Positions 25,645-34,429 of a DNA stretch of 64,000 nt are shown here, one piece after another. A model generated the notes under the pieces. That model was not told the origin of the DNA. It did not search any database and was given only the letters and a program-made list of their open reading frames with translations. The DNA is from an uncultured Eubacteriales bacterium (lineage in GTDB: Bacteria; Bacillota; Clostridia; Oscillospirales; Oscillospiraceae). The stretch is from NCBI GenBank assembly GCA_900543625.1, contig UQSF01000002.1, forward strand, positions 62,001 through 126,000, written 5' to 3'. The translations under genes and the position numbers were made by a program. Each line of letters starts with the position of its first letter. Positions within the stretch are counted from its first letter, which is position 1.

Positions 25645-25672
25645 CGCCCCGGATGCATCGGCATCCGGGGCG
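25645..25672 (+). terminator. intrinsic terminator of the transporter/kinase unit
   Basis: 12-bp stem (CGCCCCGGATGC and complement, 4-nt loop) then TTTGT, 10 bp after the stop. Confidence 0.8.
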
Positions 25673-25710
25673 TTTGTACTGCTGCGCTGCGGTGCAGGCG
25701 CAAACAGTTC

Positions 25711-25739
25711 TTGACGAATCGGCAGCGCGGTTATATGAT
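25711..25739 (+). promoter_or_regulatory. sigma-70 promoter of the M3 peptidase gene
   Basis: TTGACG, 17 bp, TATGAT; about 165 nt of leader before the ATG, with no recognised structure. Confidence 0.75.
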
Positions 25740-25909
25740 GGCATAAAACTCCATGCATGCGTGCTGCACTGGGAAACGCCGCAAATGCCGGTGCATGAAG
25801 TTTTTGTGCATCATTTCCGGTTGTCCCGCAGGGGCGTGGAAATGGCACATTTCTTATTTTTACACAGCAAAAAGCAGTTTTTCGCCGCAGACCTTGGAAA
25901 GGAGCAAGC

Positions 25910-27601
25910 ATGAAAGTATCCCAACTCCCCTACCGGCGCGTAACGCGCGAGGAGATGACCGCCGGACTCCGGCACGTGATCGAGCGCGTGCGCGGCGCAC
26001 GGAGCGTCGAGGAGATCCTCGAAGCGCGCGCGGAATATCTCTCGCTCAAGACGGAGTACGATACGGCGCAGTCGCTGTCGTATATGCGCTACACGATCAA
26101 CACCGTCGACCCGTTTTATCTGGCCGAGAAGGACTACTACGACGAGATCGGTCCGGAGATCGAAAACCTGGATCTGCAGTATGCCTCCGCCGTGCTCGAC
26201 AGCCCGTTTCGGGCAGAGCTCGAGCAGGCGCTCTCGCCGATCCTGCTGCGCAGCATGGAGCTGCAGCGGCGGAGTATGTCGCCGGAGATCGTGGACGACA
26301 TGGTCGAGGAGAACAAGCTCGTGAGCGAATATGCCCAGCTCATGGCGGGTATGCTCTTCCCCTTCCGGGGCGAACAGCTGCCGCGCCCGATGCTGATGAA
26401 ATACGCCCGCAGTGCCGACCGCGCCACGCGCAGAGAATGCTATGAGGTGCTCGGCACGACGCTGGAAGCACACAGTGAGCAGCTCGATGACATTTTTGAC
26501 CGGCTCGTGCACGTGCGCGACCGGATGGCCAAAAAGATGGGCTATGAAAACTTCATCGAGCTCGGCTACTGCCGCATGGAGCGCATGTGCTACGATGTGC
26601 AGGCCGTGCAGACGTTCCGCGAGAACATCGTGCGCGACATCGTGCCGGTCGTGTCGCGGCTGCGGCTGGAAAATGCGAAGCGTCTCGGCATTGACACGTT
26701 CCGCCTCTACGACAACGAGGTCTTTACCCCCGGCGGCGATCCGACGCCCTGCGGCAAGGAGGCGCTCTTTGCCGCGGCGCAGAAGATGTACGACGGCATG
26801 GGCGACGTACCGGGCACGTTTTTCCGCATGATGTGCCAAAACGAGGCCTTCGACGTCGATGCGCGCCCGAACAAGTGGGGCGGCGGCTACTGCACGGAGT
26901 TTGTCAAGTATCATCAGCCGTTCATCCTCGCAAACTTCAACGGCACCTCCGGCGACGTGGACGTCGTGACGCACGAGGCCGGCCACGCGCTCAACGCCTA
27001 CCTGATCGCGAACAACCGCTTCGCGCTCGAGCTCGGCTGCGGCGGCATGGAGACCGCCGAAACGCACTCGATGAGCATGGAGTTTTTCGCCTGGCCGTAT
27101 CTCGACGGCTTTTTCCCGAAGGCGGGCGACGCGCAGCGCTACCGCTTCCAGCACGCGCTCGATGCGCTGAGCTTTCTGCCCTACGGCACGATGGTGGACG
27201 AATTCCAGCACCGCGTCTACGCCGAGCCCGATCTCACCCCCGCCGGGCGCAACGCCGTCTGGCTGGAGCTGGAGGCGAAGTACCGTCCGCACATCGACCA
27301 GCGCGGCATCCCGTATCTCGAGCGCGGCACACGCTGGCAATACCAGATGCACATCTATGAGACGCCATTTTACTACATTGACTACTGTCTTGCGCAGACA
27401 GCGGCGTTCCAGTTCCTGCTCGCGTCGCAGGACGATTATGACGATGCATTCGCCCGCTACCTGCACCTGTCGGAGCAGGGCGGCGAAAAGCTCTGGACGG
27501 ACCTGCTGGCCGAGGCCGGCTTCCGCTCCCCGTTTGCACCGGGCGCGCTCGCGCAGCTCGCCGCGCAGGTCGAGCCGCTCATCCGCCGGCAAAACATCTG
27601 A
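25910..27601 (+). CDS. M3 family oligoendopeptidase (PepF-like)
   Basis: Zinc metallopeptidase that trims short peptides in the cytoplasm. 563 residues, the normal length. The active site is VVTHEAGHALNAYL (HExxH-type HEAGH, about residue 353) with the third ligand Glu in GGMETAETHSMSMEFF; the pocket-forming Tyr/His segment TRWQYQMHIYETPFYYIDY is present near the C-terminus. GGAAAGGAG precedes the ATG. An MBL hydrolase gene follows 17 bp later, likely in the same transcript. Confidence 0.95.
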   Translation: MKVSQLPYRRVTREEMTAGLRHVIERVRGARSVEEILEARAEYLSLKTEYDTAQSLSYMRYTINTVDPFYLAEKDYYDEIGPEIENLDLQYASAVLDSPFRAELEQALSPILLRSMELQRRSMSPEIVDDMVEENKLVSEYAQLMAGMLFPFRGEQLPRPMLMKYARSADRATRRECYEVLGTTLEAHSEQLDDIFDRLVHVRDRMAKKMGYENFIELGYCRMERMCYDVQAVQTFRENIVRDIVPVVSRLRLENAKRLGIDTFRLYDNEVFTPGGDPTPCGKEALFAAAQKMYDGMGDVPGTFFRMMCQNEAFDVDARPNKWGGGYCTEFVKYHQPFILANFNGTSGDVDVVTHEAGHALNAYLIANNRFALELGCGGMETAETHSMSMEFFAWPYLDGFFPKAGDAQRYRFQHALDALSFLPYGTMVDEFQHRVYAEPDLTPAGRNAVWLELEAKYRPHIDQRGIPYLERGTRWQYQMHIYETPFYYIDYCLAQTAAFQFLLASQDDYDDAFARYLHLSEQGGEKLWTDLLAEAGFRSPFAPGALAQLAAQVEPLIRRQNI

Positions 27602-27618
27602 AAAAGGAGGACGCCCCG

Positions 27619-28497
27619 ATGTACGAACTGAATCAGGTTTCCGAAAACAGCTACTATATCCAGAGCCCCGCCAAGATCGGTCTCGTGCGCCTCAACGACA
27701 CCGACGTCTGCCTCATCGACAGCGGCAACGACAAGGAGGCCGGACGCAAGGTGCGTCAGATCCTCGACGCCAACGGCTGGCATCTGACCGCCATCTACAA
27801 CACGCACTCCAACGCCGACCACATCGGCGGCAACCAGTACCTGCAAAACCAGACCGGCTGCAAGGTCTATGCCCCCGGCATCGAGTGTGACTTCACGCGC
27901 CACCCGGTGCTCGAGCCCGCGTTTCTCTACGGCGGCTATCCGCCGAAGGATCTGCGGCACAAGTTTCTCATGGCCAAGCCGAGCGACGCGCAGGAGCTGA
28001 CTGCGGCGTGCCTGCCGGAGGGGTTTGAGTGGCTTTCGCTGCCGGGGCATTTTTTCGACATGGTGGGCTTTCGCACGCCGGACGACGTGGTGTATCTGGC
28101 CGACTGCCTGTCGAGCCGCGAGACGCTGGAAAAGTATCAGATCGGCTTTCTTTACGATGTGGCTGCCTACCTGAACACGCTCGAAATGGTCAAGGCACTC
28201 ACCGCCCGCGCCTTCGTGCCGGCGCACGCCGCCGTGACGGAGGACATCGTGCCGCTGGCGCAGTACAACATCGACAAGGTGCTCGAGATCGCAGACATCA
28301 TCACCGGGCTCTGCCGCACCCCGCAGACGTTCGAATCCGTGCTGCAGCAGCTGTTCCGGCGCTTTGACCTTGTGATGGATTTTGAGCAGTACGCGCTCGT
28401 CGGCAGCACGGTGCGCTCCTACCTCGCGTGGGGGAAGGATACCGGCCGGCTGCAGGTCATCTTTGACGATCACCGCCTGCTCTGGCAGCAGGCATGA
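27619..28497 (+). CDS. metallo-beta-lactamase-fold hydrolase
   Basis: 292 residues. The metal-binding motif is NTHSNADHIGG (HxxxDH: the first position is His in THSNADH), with further ligands in LPGHFFDMVGF and YLADCLSS and a late His in VPAHAAV. No substrate-domain fusion (no rhodanese, flavodoxin or RNase beta-CASP). Glyoxalase II-like or generic thioester hydrolase activity is possible. AAAAGGAGGACG precedes the ATG; cotranscribed with the M3 peptidase and ended by the hairpin at 28507. Confidence 0.87.
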   Translation: MYELNQVSENSYYIQSPAKIGLVRLNDTDVCLIDSGNDKEAGRKVRQILDANGWHLTAIYNTHSNADHIGGNQYLQNQTGCKVYAPGIECDFTRHPVLEPAFLYGGYPPKDLRHKFLMAKPSDAQELTAACLPEGFEWLSLPGHFFDMVGFRTPDDVVYLADCLSSRETLEKYQIGFLYDVAAYLNTLEMVKALTARAFVPAHAAVTEDIVPLAQYNIDKVLEIADIITGLCRTPQTFESVLQQLFRRFDLVMDFEQYALVGSTVRSYLAWGKDTGRLQVIFDDHRLLWQQA

Positions 28498-28506
28498 AGT
28501 ACAGAT

Positions 28507-28546
28507 AAAAAAGTCTCCGCATCCGGTTGGATGCGGAGACTTTTTT
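28507..28546. terminator. strong bidirectional terminator
   Basis: 18-bp perfect stem with A6 on the left and T6 on the right (4-nt loop), shared by the MBL gene (plus) and the ECF operon (minus), whose last stop codon touches it. Confidence 0.93.
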
Positions 28547-29247
28547 CATTCCAGAAGCCCGTACTTTTCTTTCACACGCGCAAGCTTGCTCAGGAGCGGC
28601 TTATACAGCACGAGCAAAAACACGGCCGTGCTGCCCGCATGGATGAGGTTGAAAACGACCCCGGATGCGCACGTTGCAAGCCAGAGCTGCCACGAGGGCG
28701 CGGCATTGTACATGAGCATACTCGCCGTGTCGAGCAGCACGCCGTAGAGCACGAACACCGACAAAAAGCCGTAGAGCAGCAGCGGCACAAGGCGCACCCT
28801 GCGCCCCGAAAACAGCACGCCGCCGACAAAACCCACGAGCCCGAAGCCGAGCATCTGCCACGGTGTCCACGGTCCCTGACCGAAGAAGAAGTTGGAGATC
28901 AGCCCCGCTGCCGCACCGGTGACGAAGCCCGCCTCCGGCGTGAAGGCCACGGCCGTGAGGATCACGATCGCGCACACGGGCTTACACTGCGGCAGCCAGT
29001 AAAACGCCGCGCGCCCGGCCACGGCCAGTGCCGTCATCGTCGCGAGCAGCACGAGCTCGCGCGCCTGCGGTCTGCGGCCTTCAAACCGCAGCACGAACGG
29101 CACGAACATCAGCCCCACGAGCAGCAGCGACGTGAGGTAGTATTTGCGCTCATCCCACACGCACACGAACACCGCCATCAACGCCGGGATCGCCAGAAGC
29201 AGGATCGCCAGCGCGGCCCATGTGCGGCGCGTCAGTCTGCGAGACAT
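28546..29247 (-). CDS. ECF transporter S component (substrate-binding membrane subunit)
   Basis: 233 residues with six to seven hydrophobic segments. The core (about 50-215) has the ECF S-type layout, including the Ala-rich helix LLATMTALAVAGRAAF near its start and the conserved loop LISNFFFGQGPWTPWQMLGFGLVGF. It binds the ligand and docks on EcfT. The start at 29247 has GAGGAGGT upstream and overlaps ecfA by 16 bp. Last gene of the dockerin-cohesin-DUF4430 operon; the ligand is not readable, and a corrinoid is inferred from the partner genes. Confidence 0.85.
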   Translation of the reverse strand: MSRRLTRRTWAALAILLLAIPALMAVFVCVWDERKYYLTSLLLVGLMFVPFVLRFEGRRPQARELVLLATMTALAVAGRAAFYWLPQCKPVCAIVILTAVAFTPEAGFVTGAAAGLISNFFFGQGPWTPWQMLGFGLVGFVGGVLFSGRRVRLVPLLLYGFLSVFVLYGVLLDTASMLMYNAAPSWQLWLATCASGVVFNLIHAGSTAVFLLVLYKPLLSKLARVKEKYGLLE

Positions 29248-30842
29248 TGCACGACCTCCTCGCACAGCACCGCGCCGGGTGCAGCAGCGCGCGCGATGCG
29301 TGCCGCCGCCGTGGTGTAAAAATAATTGCCGGAGAAAAACGTGCGCGGGTCGTTTTCCGTCACGACCTCGCCGCGAAAGAGCAGACCGCAGCGGTCGGCA
29401 TACTGCGCGCAAAACTCCACATCGTGGCTCACGATGCACACAGCCGTGCCCTGCGCGCAGAGGGTACGCAGCAGCGCACCGAACTCCGCCTTGAACGCGC
29501 CGTCCATGCCCTTGGTCGGCTCATCGAGCAGCAGCACGCGCGGCTGCATGAGCAGCACCTTTGCCAGCGCGGCACGCTGCTGCTCGCCGCCCGAGAGATC
29601 AAACGGATGCCGCTCGAGCAGCGGCGCGAGCGCCATCTGCTGCACGACCGTGTCCACCAGCGCGGCATCCCTGCCGAGCGACGCGAGGTCGGCGCGCACC
29701 GTGTCCGCCGCGAAGAGCGTGCGCGGATCCTGCGGCACGGCGGCGATGCCGTCGCGCAGGGGCTGGAGCGCGCGCTGTTTTTTTTCGTCCAGATACACGC
29801 TGCCGCGATACAGCCGCAGCTGCCCGGAGAGCACGCCGAGCGCCGTCGTCTTGCCGCTGCCGTTGCTGCCGGTGAGCGCGTAGAGTTCGCCCGGGCGCAG
29901 CGTGAGCGAAAAACCGTGCAGCACGTCCGGCGCGTTCTGCGCATAGCGGAACCAGCCGTCACGCACGGTCAGCACCGGGGGCGTGTCCATAGGCACAGGC
30001 GACGCGTCCGGCATCGGGCGCGGAGAAAAGCGCTGGAGATATGCCCGCCCCTCGCGCACGGTGAGCGGCAGGTGCTCCGGTGCGCCGAGTGCGACGGCGA
30101 TGCGCGCCGCCGTAGGCATGGCAGAAAAGATCGCATGACCACGCACCGCGGCCGCCGCCTCCTGCGGCGCACCGGCGGCCAGCAGCCGTCCCTGCTCGAG
30201 CACGATGAGATGATCTGCCAGCGGCACGGCCTCCTCCAGCCGCTGCTCGGACAGCAGGATCGTGAGACCGAGCTCCTCGTTGAGCTTGCGCAGCGTGTGC
30301 AAAAACGTGCTCGCCGCGATGGGGTCGAGCTGGCTCGTCGGCTCATCCAGAATGAGCACGTCCGGCCGCATGACCACGACGGAGGCGAGGTTGAGCATCT
30401 GCTTTTGCCCGCCGGAGAGCGTCTGCACGTCGCGCTCGAACCAGTCGGCAATGCCGAAATAGCTCGCCATCTCAGCGACGCGCAGCCGCATGGTTTTTTC
30501 GTCGCAGCCGAGGCTCTCGAGCCCGAACGCGAGCTCGTGAAACACCTTGTCCGTCACGATCTGATCGTCCGGATGCTGGAGCACGAAGCCGATGCGCCGC
30601 GCCTGCTCGGCAAACGGGATGTCTTTCAAAAGCGCGTCCCCAAAGCGCACCGTGCCGCCGGTCTCGCCATGCGGCGTGAGGCAGGTCTTGAGCTGGCGCA
30701 GGAGGGTCGACTTGCCGCTGCCGCTCTCGCCGCAGAGCACCGTGACCGCCCCCTCGGGGATCGTGAGCGTGAGATCGTCGAGCGCCGGGCGCGTCTGCCC
30801 CGGATAGGAAAATGTCAGATGTTCGAGCGCAAACGACGCCAT
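29232..30842 (-). CDS. ECF transporter ATPase, two nucleotide-binding domains fused (EcfA-EcfA')
   Basis: 536 residues. N-terminal domain: Walker A GESGSGKST, Q-loop FVLQHPDDQIV, signature LSGGQKQM, Walker B VLILDEPTSQLDP. C-terminal domain: GSNGSGKTT, LSGGEQQR, VLLLDEPTKGMDG. The QHPDDQ Q-loop is typical of ECF ATPases, which power vitamin and metal uptake. A single chain replaces the usual EcfA1/A2 pair. AAAGGAGG six bases before the ATG at 30842 sets the start; an in-frame extension is shadow of ecfT. Overlaps ecfT by 28 bp. Confidence 0.94.
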   Translation of the reverse strand: MASFALEHLTFSYPGQTRPALDDLTLTIPEGAVTVLCGESGSGKSTLLRQLKTCLTPHGETGGTVRFGDALLKDIPFAEQARRIGFVLQHPDDQIVTDKVFHELAFGLESLGCDEKTMRLRVAEMASYFGIADWFERDVQTLSGGQKQMLNLASVVVMRPDVLILDEPTSQLDPIAASTFLHTLRKLNEELGLTILLSEQRLEEAVPLADHLIVLEQGRLLAAGAPQEAAAAVRGHAIFSAMPTAARIAVALGAPEHLPLTVREGRAYLQRFSPRPMPDASPVPMDTPPVLTVRDGWFRYAQNAPDVLHGFSLTLRPGELYALTGSNGSGKTTALGVLSGQLRLYRGSVYLDEKKQRALQPLRDGIAAVPQDPRTLFAADTVRADLASLGRDAALVDTVVQQMALAPLLERHPFDLSGGEQQRAALAKVLLMQPRVLLLDEPTKGMDGAFKAEFGALLRTLCAQGTAVCIVSHDVEFCAQYADRCGLLFRGEVVTENDPRTFFSGNYFYTTAAARIARAAAPGAVLCEEVVQCLAD

Positions 30843-31705
30843 GTCAGCGCCTCCTTTCCATCGAGCAGCAGCGGCAAAAAGCACAGCAGCGCAAAGCACG
30901 CCGCGCACACCGCGCCGAGCGCACCGGCGCTGCCGATGTGCATCGACGGGTAATAGCGCACATACAGCGCGCCGCGGCCGATGCCCACGCACACGCCCGC
31001 AAGCGCGAGCGCAAGCACGGCGCTGAGCAGGCCGTCGCGCCGGGTGAAGCGGTAGTTGCCGAAATACGTTCTTCTGCCGGCGCCATAGCCCCGGCTCTTC
31101 ATGGAGTCCGCCGCCGTGATGCCGCTCTCGAGCGCCCACGAGACGGTGACAGACAGCACGCGCGCACCATTGCGCAGCCGCTGCCACGCACTGCCCTCAC
31201 GCGTACCGCAGCCGAGCGATGCCTGTGCCGCAGCGACGGCGCGCATATGCGCCGTGAACTTCGGCACGAAGCGCAGCGCCATGCTCAGCAGCAGGGACAC
31301 GCCCGGCAGCACGCTGCCGAACACGTACAGATATTTATCCGCCGTCATGACAGCGCTGCAGCACTGAAACCACAGGATCACGGCCGCGAACATCGCCGCC
31401 GCAGCCGCGCCGTAGCACAGGGCCTCGCGCGTGACGGGGTTGCCGTTGGGCAGATAGAACAGCATCGTCACGCCCGCGTGATTAAACAGCGCATTGAGCG
31501 CCGCCATCAGCGCCAGAAACGGCACGAGCCGGCCGAGTGTCCGCCACAAGCTGCGCCAGCCGCGCAGCTGCGCGCAGTAGCCCAGCGCACCCAGCAGGCT
31601 CAGCGCCAGAAACACCGGGTGCAGCACGAACATCGTCAGCAACAGCACCGCCGCAAAATAGCAAAAGGTCAGCGCCGGATGCAGCGCCGAAAAAGAATCG
31701 GTCAT
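30815..31705 (-). CDS. ECF transporter T component
   Basis: 296 residues, CbiQ/EcfT family, about six transmembrane helices. The coupling helix motif before the penultimate helix pair is SMKSRGYGAGRRTYF (A/S-R-G type), which contacts the ATPase grooves. It transmits ATP hydrolysis to toppling of the S component. The ATG overlaps the stop of the DUF4430 lipoprotein (ATGA), and the 3' end overlaps ecfA. Being within a private operon with its own A and S genes indicates a dedicated (group I) ECF transporter. Confidence 0.92.
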   Translation of the reverse strand: MTDSFSALHPALTFCYFAAVLLLTMFVLHPVFLALSLLGALGYCAQLRGWRSLWRTLGRLVPFLALMAALNALFNHAGVTMLFYLPNGNPVTREALCYGAAAAAMFAAVILWFQCCSAVMTADKYLYVFGSVLPGVSLLLSMALRFVPKFTAHMRAVAAAQASLGCGTREGSAWQRLRNGARVLSVTVSWALESGITAADSMKSRGYGAGRRTYFGNYRFTRRDGLLSAVLALALAGVCVGIGRGALYVRYYPSMHIGSAGALGAVCAACFALLCFLPLLLDGKEALTWRRLRSNI

Positions 31706-32205
31706 GGTTCTCCTTGCCGGGCGCCGACGTCGCGCCCAAGATCACAGGTATAGCTCCAGACGACGGTGTCGCCGTCGTGCAGTGTATAGCCGCTGCAGCC
31801 GTAGTCCGGCCAGGCACCGTTGACGCTGTACATCCAGCCGGACAGCTCGCCGCAGTCAAATTCGTAGAGGTTGCCGATGCCCTCGATATAGGCGCTGTTG
31901 TACGCAGGCGTCCAGGTCGACTCCATGTGGATGCCCTGCACCCGACAGACCCGCTGCAGCACGTCAAACACCGTGTCCCCCTCGGAAAAGGCGACCGCCG
32001 TCTCCGGCAGGAGCACGCCGTCGGTCGGGACGATCTCCGCCTTGCCGGGGCTCAGATCGTCCATGTGCGCAAGCACCGTGGTGCATTCGATCGTCACCGT
32101 GCAGTGCAGATCACCGGTGTCATTTTGCGTCCGGCCGCCGCAGGCCGTGCACAGCAACAGCAGCAGGCACAGCAGCAGCCCGAGCGCGCGCCGCTTACCC
32201 ACCAC
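31702..32205 (-). CDS. DUF4430 (transcobalamin C-terminal-like) lipoprotein
   Basis: 167 residues from a GTG at 32205 (a second GTG follows at 32202). It has a lipoprotein signal with lipobox LLCTAC, then one DUF4430 domain with the signature SGWMYSVNGAWPDYGCSGY and LHDGDTVVWSYT. DUF4430 shares its fold with the C-terminal beta domain of transcobalamin/intrinsic factor. The start lies inside the last codons of the cohesin gene and the stop overlaps ecfT, so it is coupled on both sides. Likely an outer-face ligand-binding lid or receptor that hands the ligand to the ECF S component (inferred). Confidence 0.87.
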   Translation of the reverse strand: MVGKRRALGLLLCLLLLLCTACGGRTQNDTGDLHCTVTIECTTVLAHMDDLSPGKAEIVPTDGVLLPETAVAFSEGDTVFDVLQRVCRVQGIHMESTWTPAYNSAYIEGIGNLYEFDCGELSGWMYSVNGAWPDYGCSGYTLHDGDTVVWSYTCDLGRDVGARQGEP

Positions 32206-32755
32206 GGCGCACCGTCCCGCCTGCGACCGTGAGCGTGGCCGCTGCCGAGGCGAGGCTCTCGGTCTCGTCCGCGGCGGCAAGCACCGCGTCCGTCACCGTC
32301 AGCGCCGACTCCGTCACACCGTCGGCCAGCCGAAAGTGCAGGCGCACGAGCACGCTGCCGGTCGATGTGGCCAGCGCAGCCCCCTCCTCCGGCAGACACA
32401 GCGCACGCGCGCTTCCGGTCTCGTTTGCGCGCGCGGGATCGCTCTCCCACTCCGGGAGGCTTCCCATCACGAGCGGGATGTCCCCGTCGTCTGTGCCGAG
32501 AAAGGTCAGCTGCGCCGGATCGAAGGCCACGGCGATGCTCGCCGCCCCGTAATGTCCGCCGTCAGGCAGACCGGTCAGCTCCACATCGACTGTGCACACA
32601 CCGTCGGCATCCGCCGGCGTGCACACGAGCGTCAGCGTGGGGTCAACATCCGCATCGCTCTTTTGCCGCAGCGCGATGCACAGCACCACGATCGCCGCGA
32701 CAAGCAGGACGCTGAGCGCAATGGCAAGATTCTTTTTTGTCCGGAAAGACTTCAT
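32195..32755 (-). CDS. membrane-anchored cohesin-like protein
   Basis: 186 residues. An uncleaved-looking N-terminal anchor (about 10-29, preceded by RTKK) is followed by an extracellular beta-sandwich with cohesin features: SIAVAFDPAQLTFLG (early strands), a middle SVLVRLHFRLADGV and late SALTVTDAVLAAAD. Cohesins bind dockerins with calcium, and a dockerin protein is encoded by the overlapping upstream gene. It would tether that protein to the cell surface. ATGA overlap with the dockerin gene and overlap with the DUF4430 gene. Confidence 0.8.
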   Translation of the reverse strand: MKSFRTKKNLAIALSVLLVAAIVVLCIALRQKSDADVDPTLTLVCTPADADGVCTVDVELTGLPDGGHYGAASIAVAFDPAQLTFLGTDDGDIPLVMGSLPEWESDPARANETGSARALCLPEEGAALATSTGSVLVRLHFRLADGVTESALTVTDAVLAAADETESLASAAATLTVAGGTVRRGG

Positions 32756-34227
32756 GTTTCGTCCTCCTGCGCTGCGGGCAGCGCCGTATCATACACAAAG
32801 CTGTCGGCCACCGCGCGCACATCCTGCGCGTCCACGCGGCCGTTGAGATCCGCATCCATCGCCAGCAGCACGTTCGCCGCCGGAGTCGTCTCCCCGGCGC
32901 AGGCCGTGCGGATGGCCAGCGCATCCTGCGCGTTGATGACGCCGTCGCCGTTGACATCGCCGACGGTGAGCACGGCAGGCTTCCCGCTTGCCGCGGTGTA
33001 GCTTGCCGGGTCGTTGAGCGCGTCATCCGTCACGTCCGGCGCGAAGAGCCACACCCACGTCGGCGTGCCGCTGCGCTCGGACAAAACGGGGCTGTAGAGC
33101 AGCTGCGTCCCGTCGGAAAACGTGACGGCGCTGTCCGCCGACGCATCCGGCGGGCACACCGCGACCGTGCGGTATCCTGCCGGGATGAGGCCGCTGCCGT
33201 CCGCCGTGCAGAGAACGCGCGCGATCGACGTGCCGGGTTCGTCGGGCGTCTTGACCGTGGGCGTGTCCGTCTCCTGATAGAGGCTGCTCTGCCCACGGCG
33301 CAGACGCGACACGGCCACAAGCGCATACACCGCCTGCTCGGTGGCAAGGCTGTTCACGCTGCCGGAGGCCGTGTGGCGAAAGGCGGCCGCATCCGCATCA
33401 TAAAACGTCAGCAGCGCATCGACCGCCGAGCCGCCGTCCTTGACAAAGCGGCTGTCCGTGTCCGGATCGATGCCCAGCGCCGTGCACGCAACGATGACCT
33501 GCGCGGCGCTCTCGGCGTTCACAACGCCGGATGAAGCGAAGTCCCCGTCGCCGGTCTGCATCGCCGAGAGCACATCCAGACCGCGCGTCACGGCCGCCGC
33601 GACCGCCGCCTCGGAGCGGTAGGCCGCCAGCGCCTGCAGCGCCATGGCCGTCATGTCCGGGTCGGCAGCAGAGCCGCCGAACGCCCAGCCGCCGCCGGAG
33701 CACTCGGCGCTCAGGATCGCATCCACGCACTGACGGCGCACCGCGCTGCCGGGCAGGTAATTGCGGCTGTCGAGCGCGAGCAGCGCGAAGATGGGCCCGT
33801 TGATGCCCTGATTGCTCACCCATGCAAAATCCGCATACGGCGCGGTCAGATCGCACCCGCCGACCTGCGCCGCGTCGCGCCCAATGGCGGACAGGGCGAG
33901 GATGACGCGCGAATTGTCCGTGGACTTGTAGGCGTTGAGCGCGCCGTCGCGCCCGGACGCTGCCGTCAGCTCCGGCACTTTGGCCGCGAGGTCTGCGTAA
34001 TAGCGTGCAAAATAGTCGCTGTCCGCGGTGAAATAGCCGCCGCGCGCGAGACCGAGCACCGTCCACTCATCGCCATAGCCCGGCGACGGGACGGCGGAAG
34101 CCTGCCGCGCCAGCGCAGCCGAAAGCACAGGCTGCACATCCGCAGCCTGTGCCGCCGGGACCGGCAGCACCGTGCAGATGAGCACCAGCGCCAGGATCAG
34201 TGCCAAAGATCGTTTGTCAGCTTTCAT
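32752..34227 (-). CDS. secreted alpha/alpha-toroid (prenyltransferase/transcobalamin-like repeat) protein with C-terminal dockerin
   Basis: 491 residues: cleavable signal peptide (to about AQAA, residue 28), an alpha-helical region of squalene-oxidase/prenyltransferase-type repeats (about 40-305; e.g. DPDMTAMALQALAAY and NAESAAQVIVACTALGID), a beta-rich linker with 'tyr-Val-Ala' strands (about 330-415), and a type-I-like dockerin (about 420-480) with two EF-like loops, DVNGDGVINAQDALAIRTA and DADLNGRVDAQDVRAVADSF. The toroid is the fold of the transcobalamin N-terminal domain. GGGAGG precedes the ATG. First gene of the six-gene operon. Confidence 0.87.
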   Translation of the reverse strand: MKADKRSLALILALVLICTVLPVPAAQAADVQPVLSAALARQASAVPSPGYGDEWTVLGLARGGYFTADSDYFARYYADLAAKVPELTAASGRDGALNAYKSTDNSRVILALSAIGRDAAQVGGCDLTAPYADFAWVSNQGINGPIFALLALDSRNYLPGSAVRRQCVDAILSAECSGGGWAFGGSAADPDMTAMALQALAAYRSEAAVAAAVTRGLDVLSAMQTGDGDFASSGVVNAESAAQVIVACTALGIDPDTDSRFVKDGGSAVDALLTFYDADAAAFRHTASGSVNSLATEQAVYALVAVSRLRRGQSSLYQETDTPTVKTPDEPGTSIARVLCTADGSGLIPAGYRTVAVCPPDASADSAVTFSDGTQLLYSPVLSERSGTPTWVWLFAPDVTDDALNDPASYTAASGKPAVLTVGDVNGDGVINAQDALAIRTACAGETTPAANVLLAMDADLNGRVDAQDVRAVADSFVYDTALPAAQEDET

Positions 34228-34296
34228 CGTTTGCCTCCCAAGCGGATAGCGAAAGCACGCAGCGCACTGCGCGCACCTGCTTTGAAATCACGCATC

Positions 34297-34325
34297 ATTA
34301 TAACAGCCGCCCACTGCAAAATCAA
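34297..34325 (-). promoter_or_regulatory. sigma-70 promoter of the dockerin-cohesin-ECF operon
   Basis: TTGATT, 17 bp, TATAAT on the minus strand. The predicted leader is only about 63 nt, too short for a cobalamin riboswitch; no such element is seen. Confidence 0.87.
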
Positions 34326-34390
34326 CGCTCTGCGACATTTCCCGCACCGGGAAACCGTGCTTTTTTCCGGATACTTTGCTGCGGCGGCTT

Positions 34391-34423
34391 TTGCGCATTT
34401 TCCCGCGCGCGCCGTGATACGAT
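34391..34423 (+). promoter_or_regulatory. possible long-spacer promoter of spoIIGA
   Basis: TACGAT ends seven bases before the spoIIGA ATG; TTGCGC lies 21 bp upstream of it. The B. subtilis spoIIG promoter also has an abnormally long (22-bp) spacer used with Spo0A. A one-mismatch 0A box (TGTCGCA, minus strand) lies near 34330. Confidence 0.4.
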
Positions 34424-34429
34424 AGCACC

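Noticed and set aside
34227..34325. Cobalamin riboswitch upstream of the dockerin-ECF operon
   Set aside because: The leader is about 63 nt and lacks the B12-box; looked for because of the inferred corrinoid ligand and not found.
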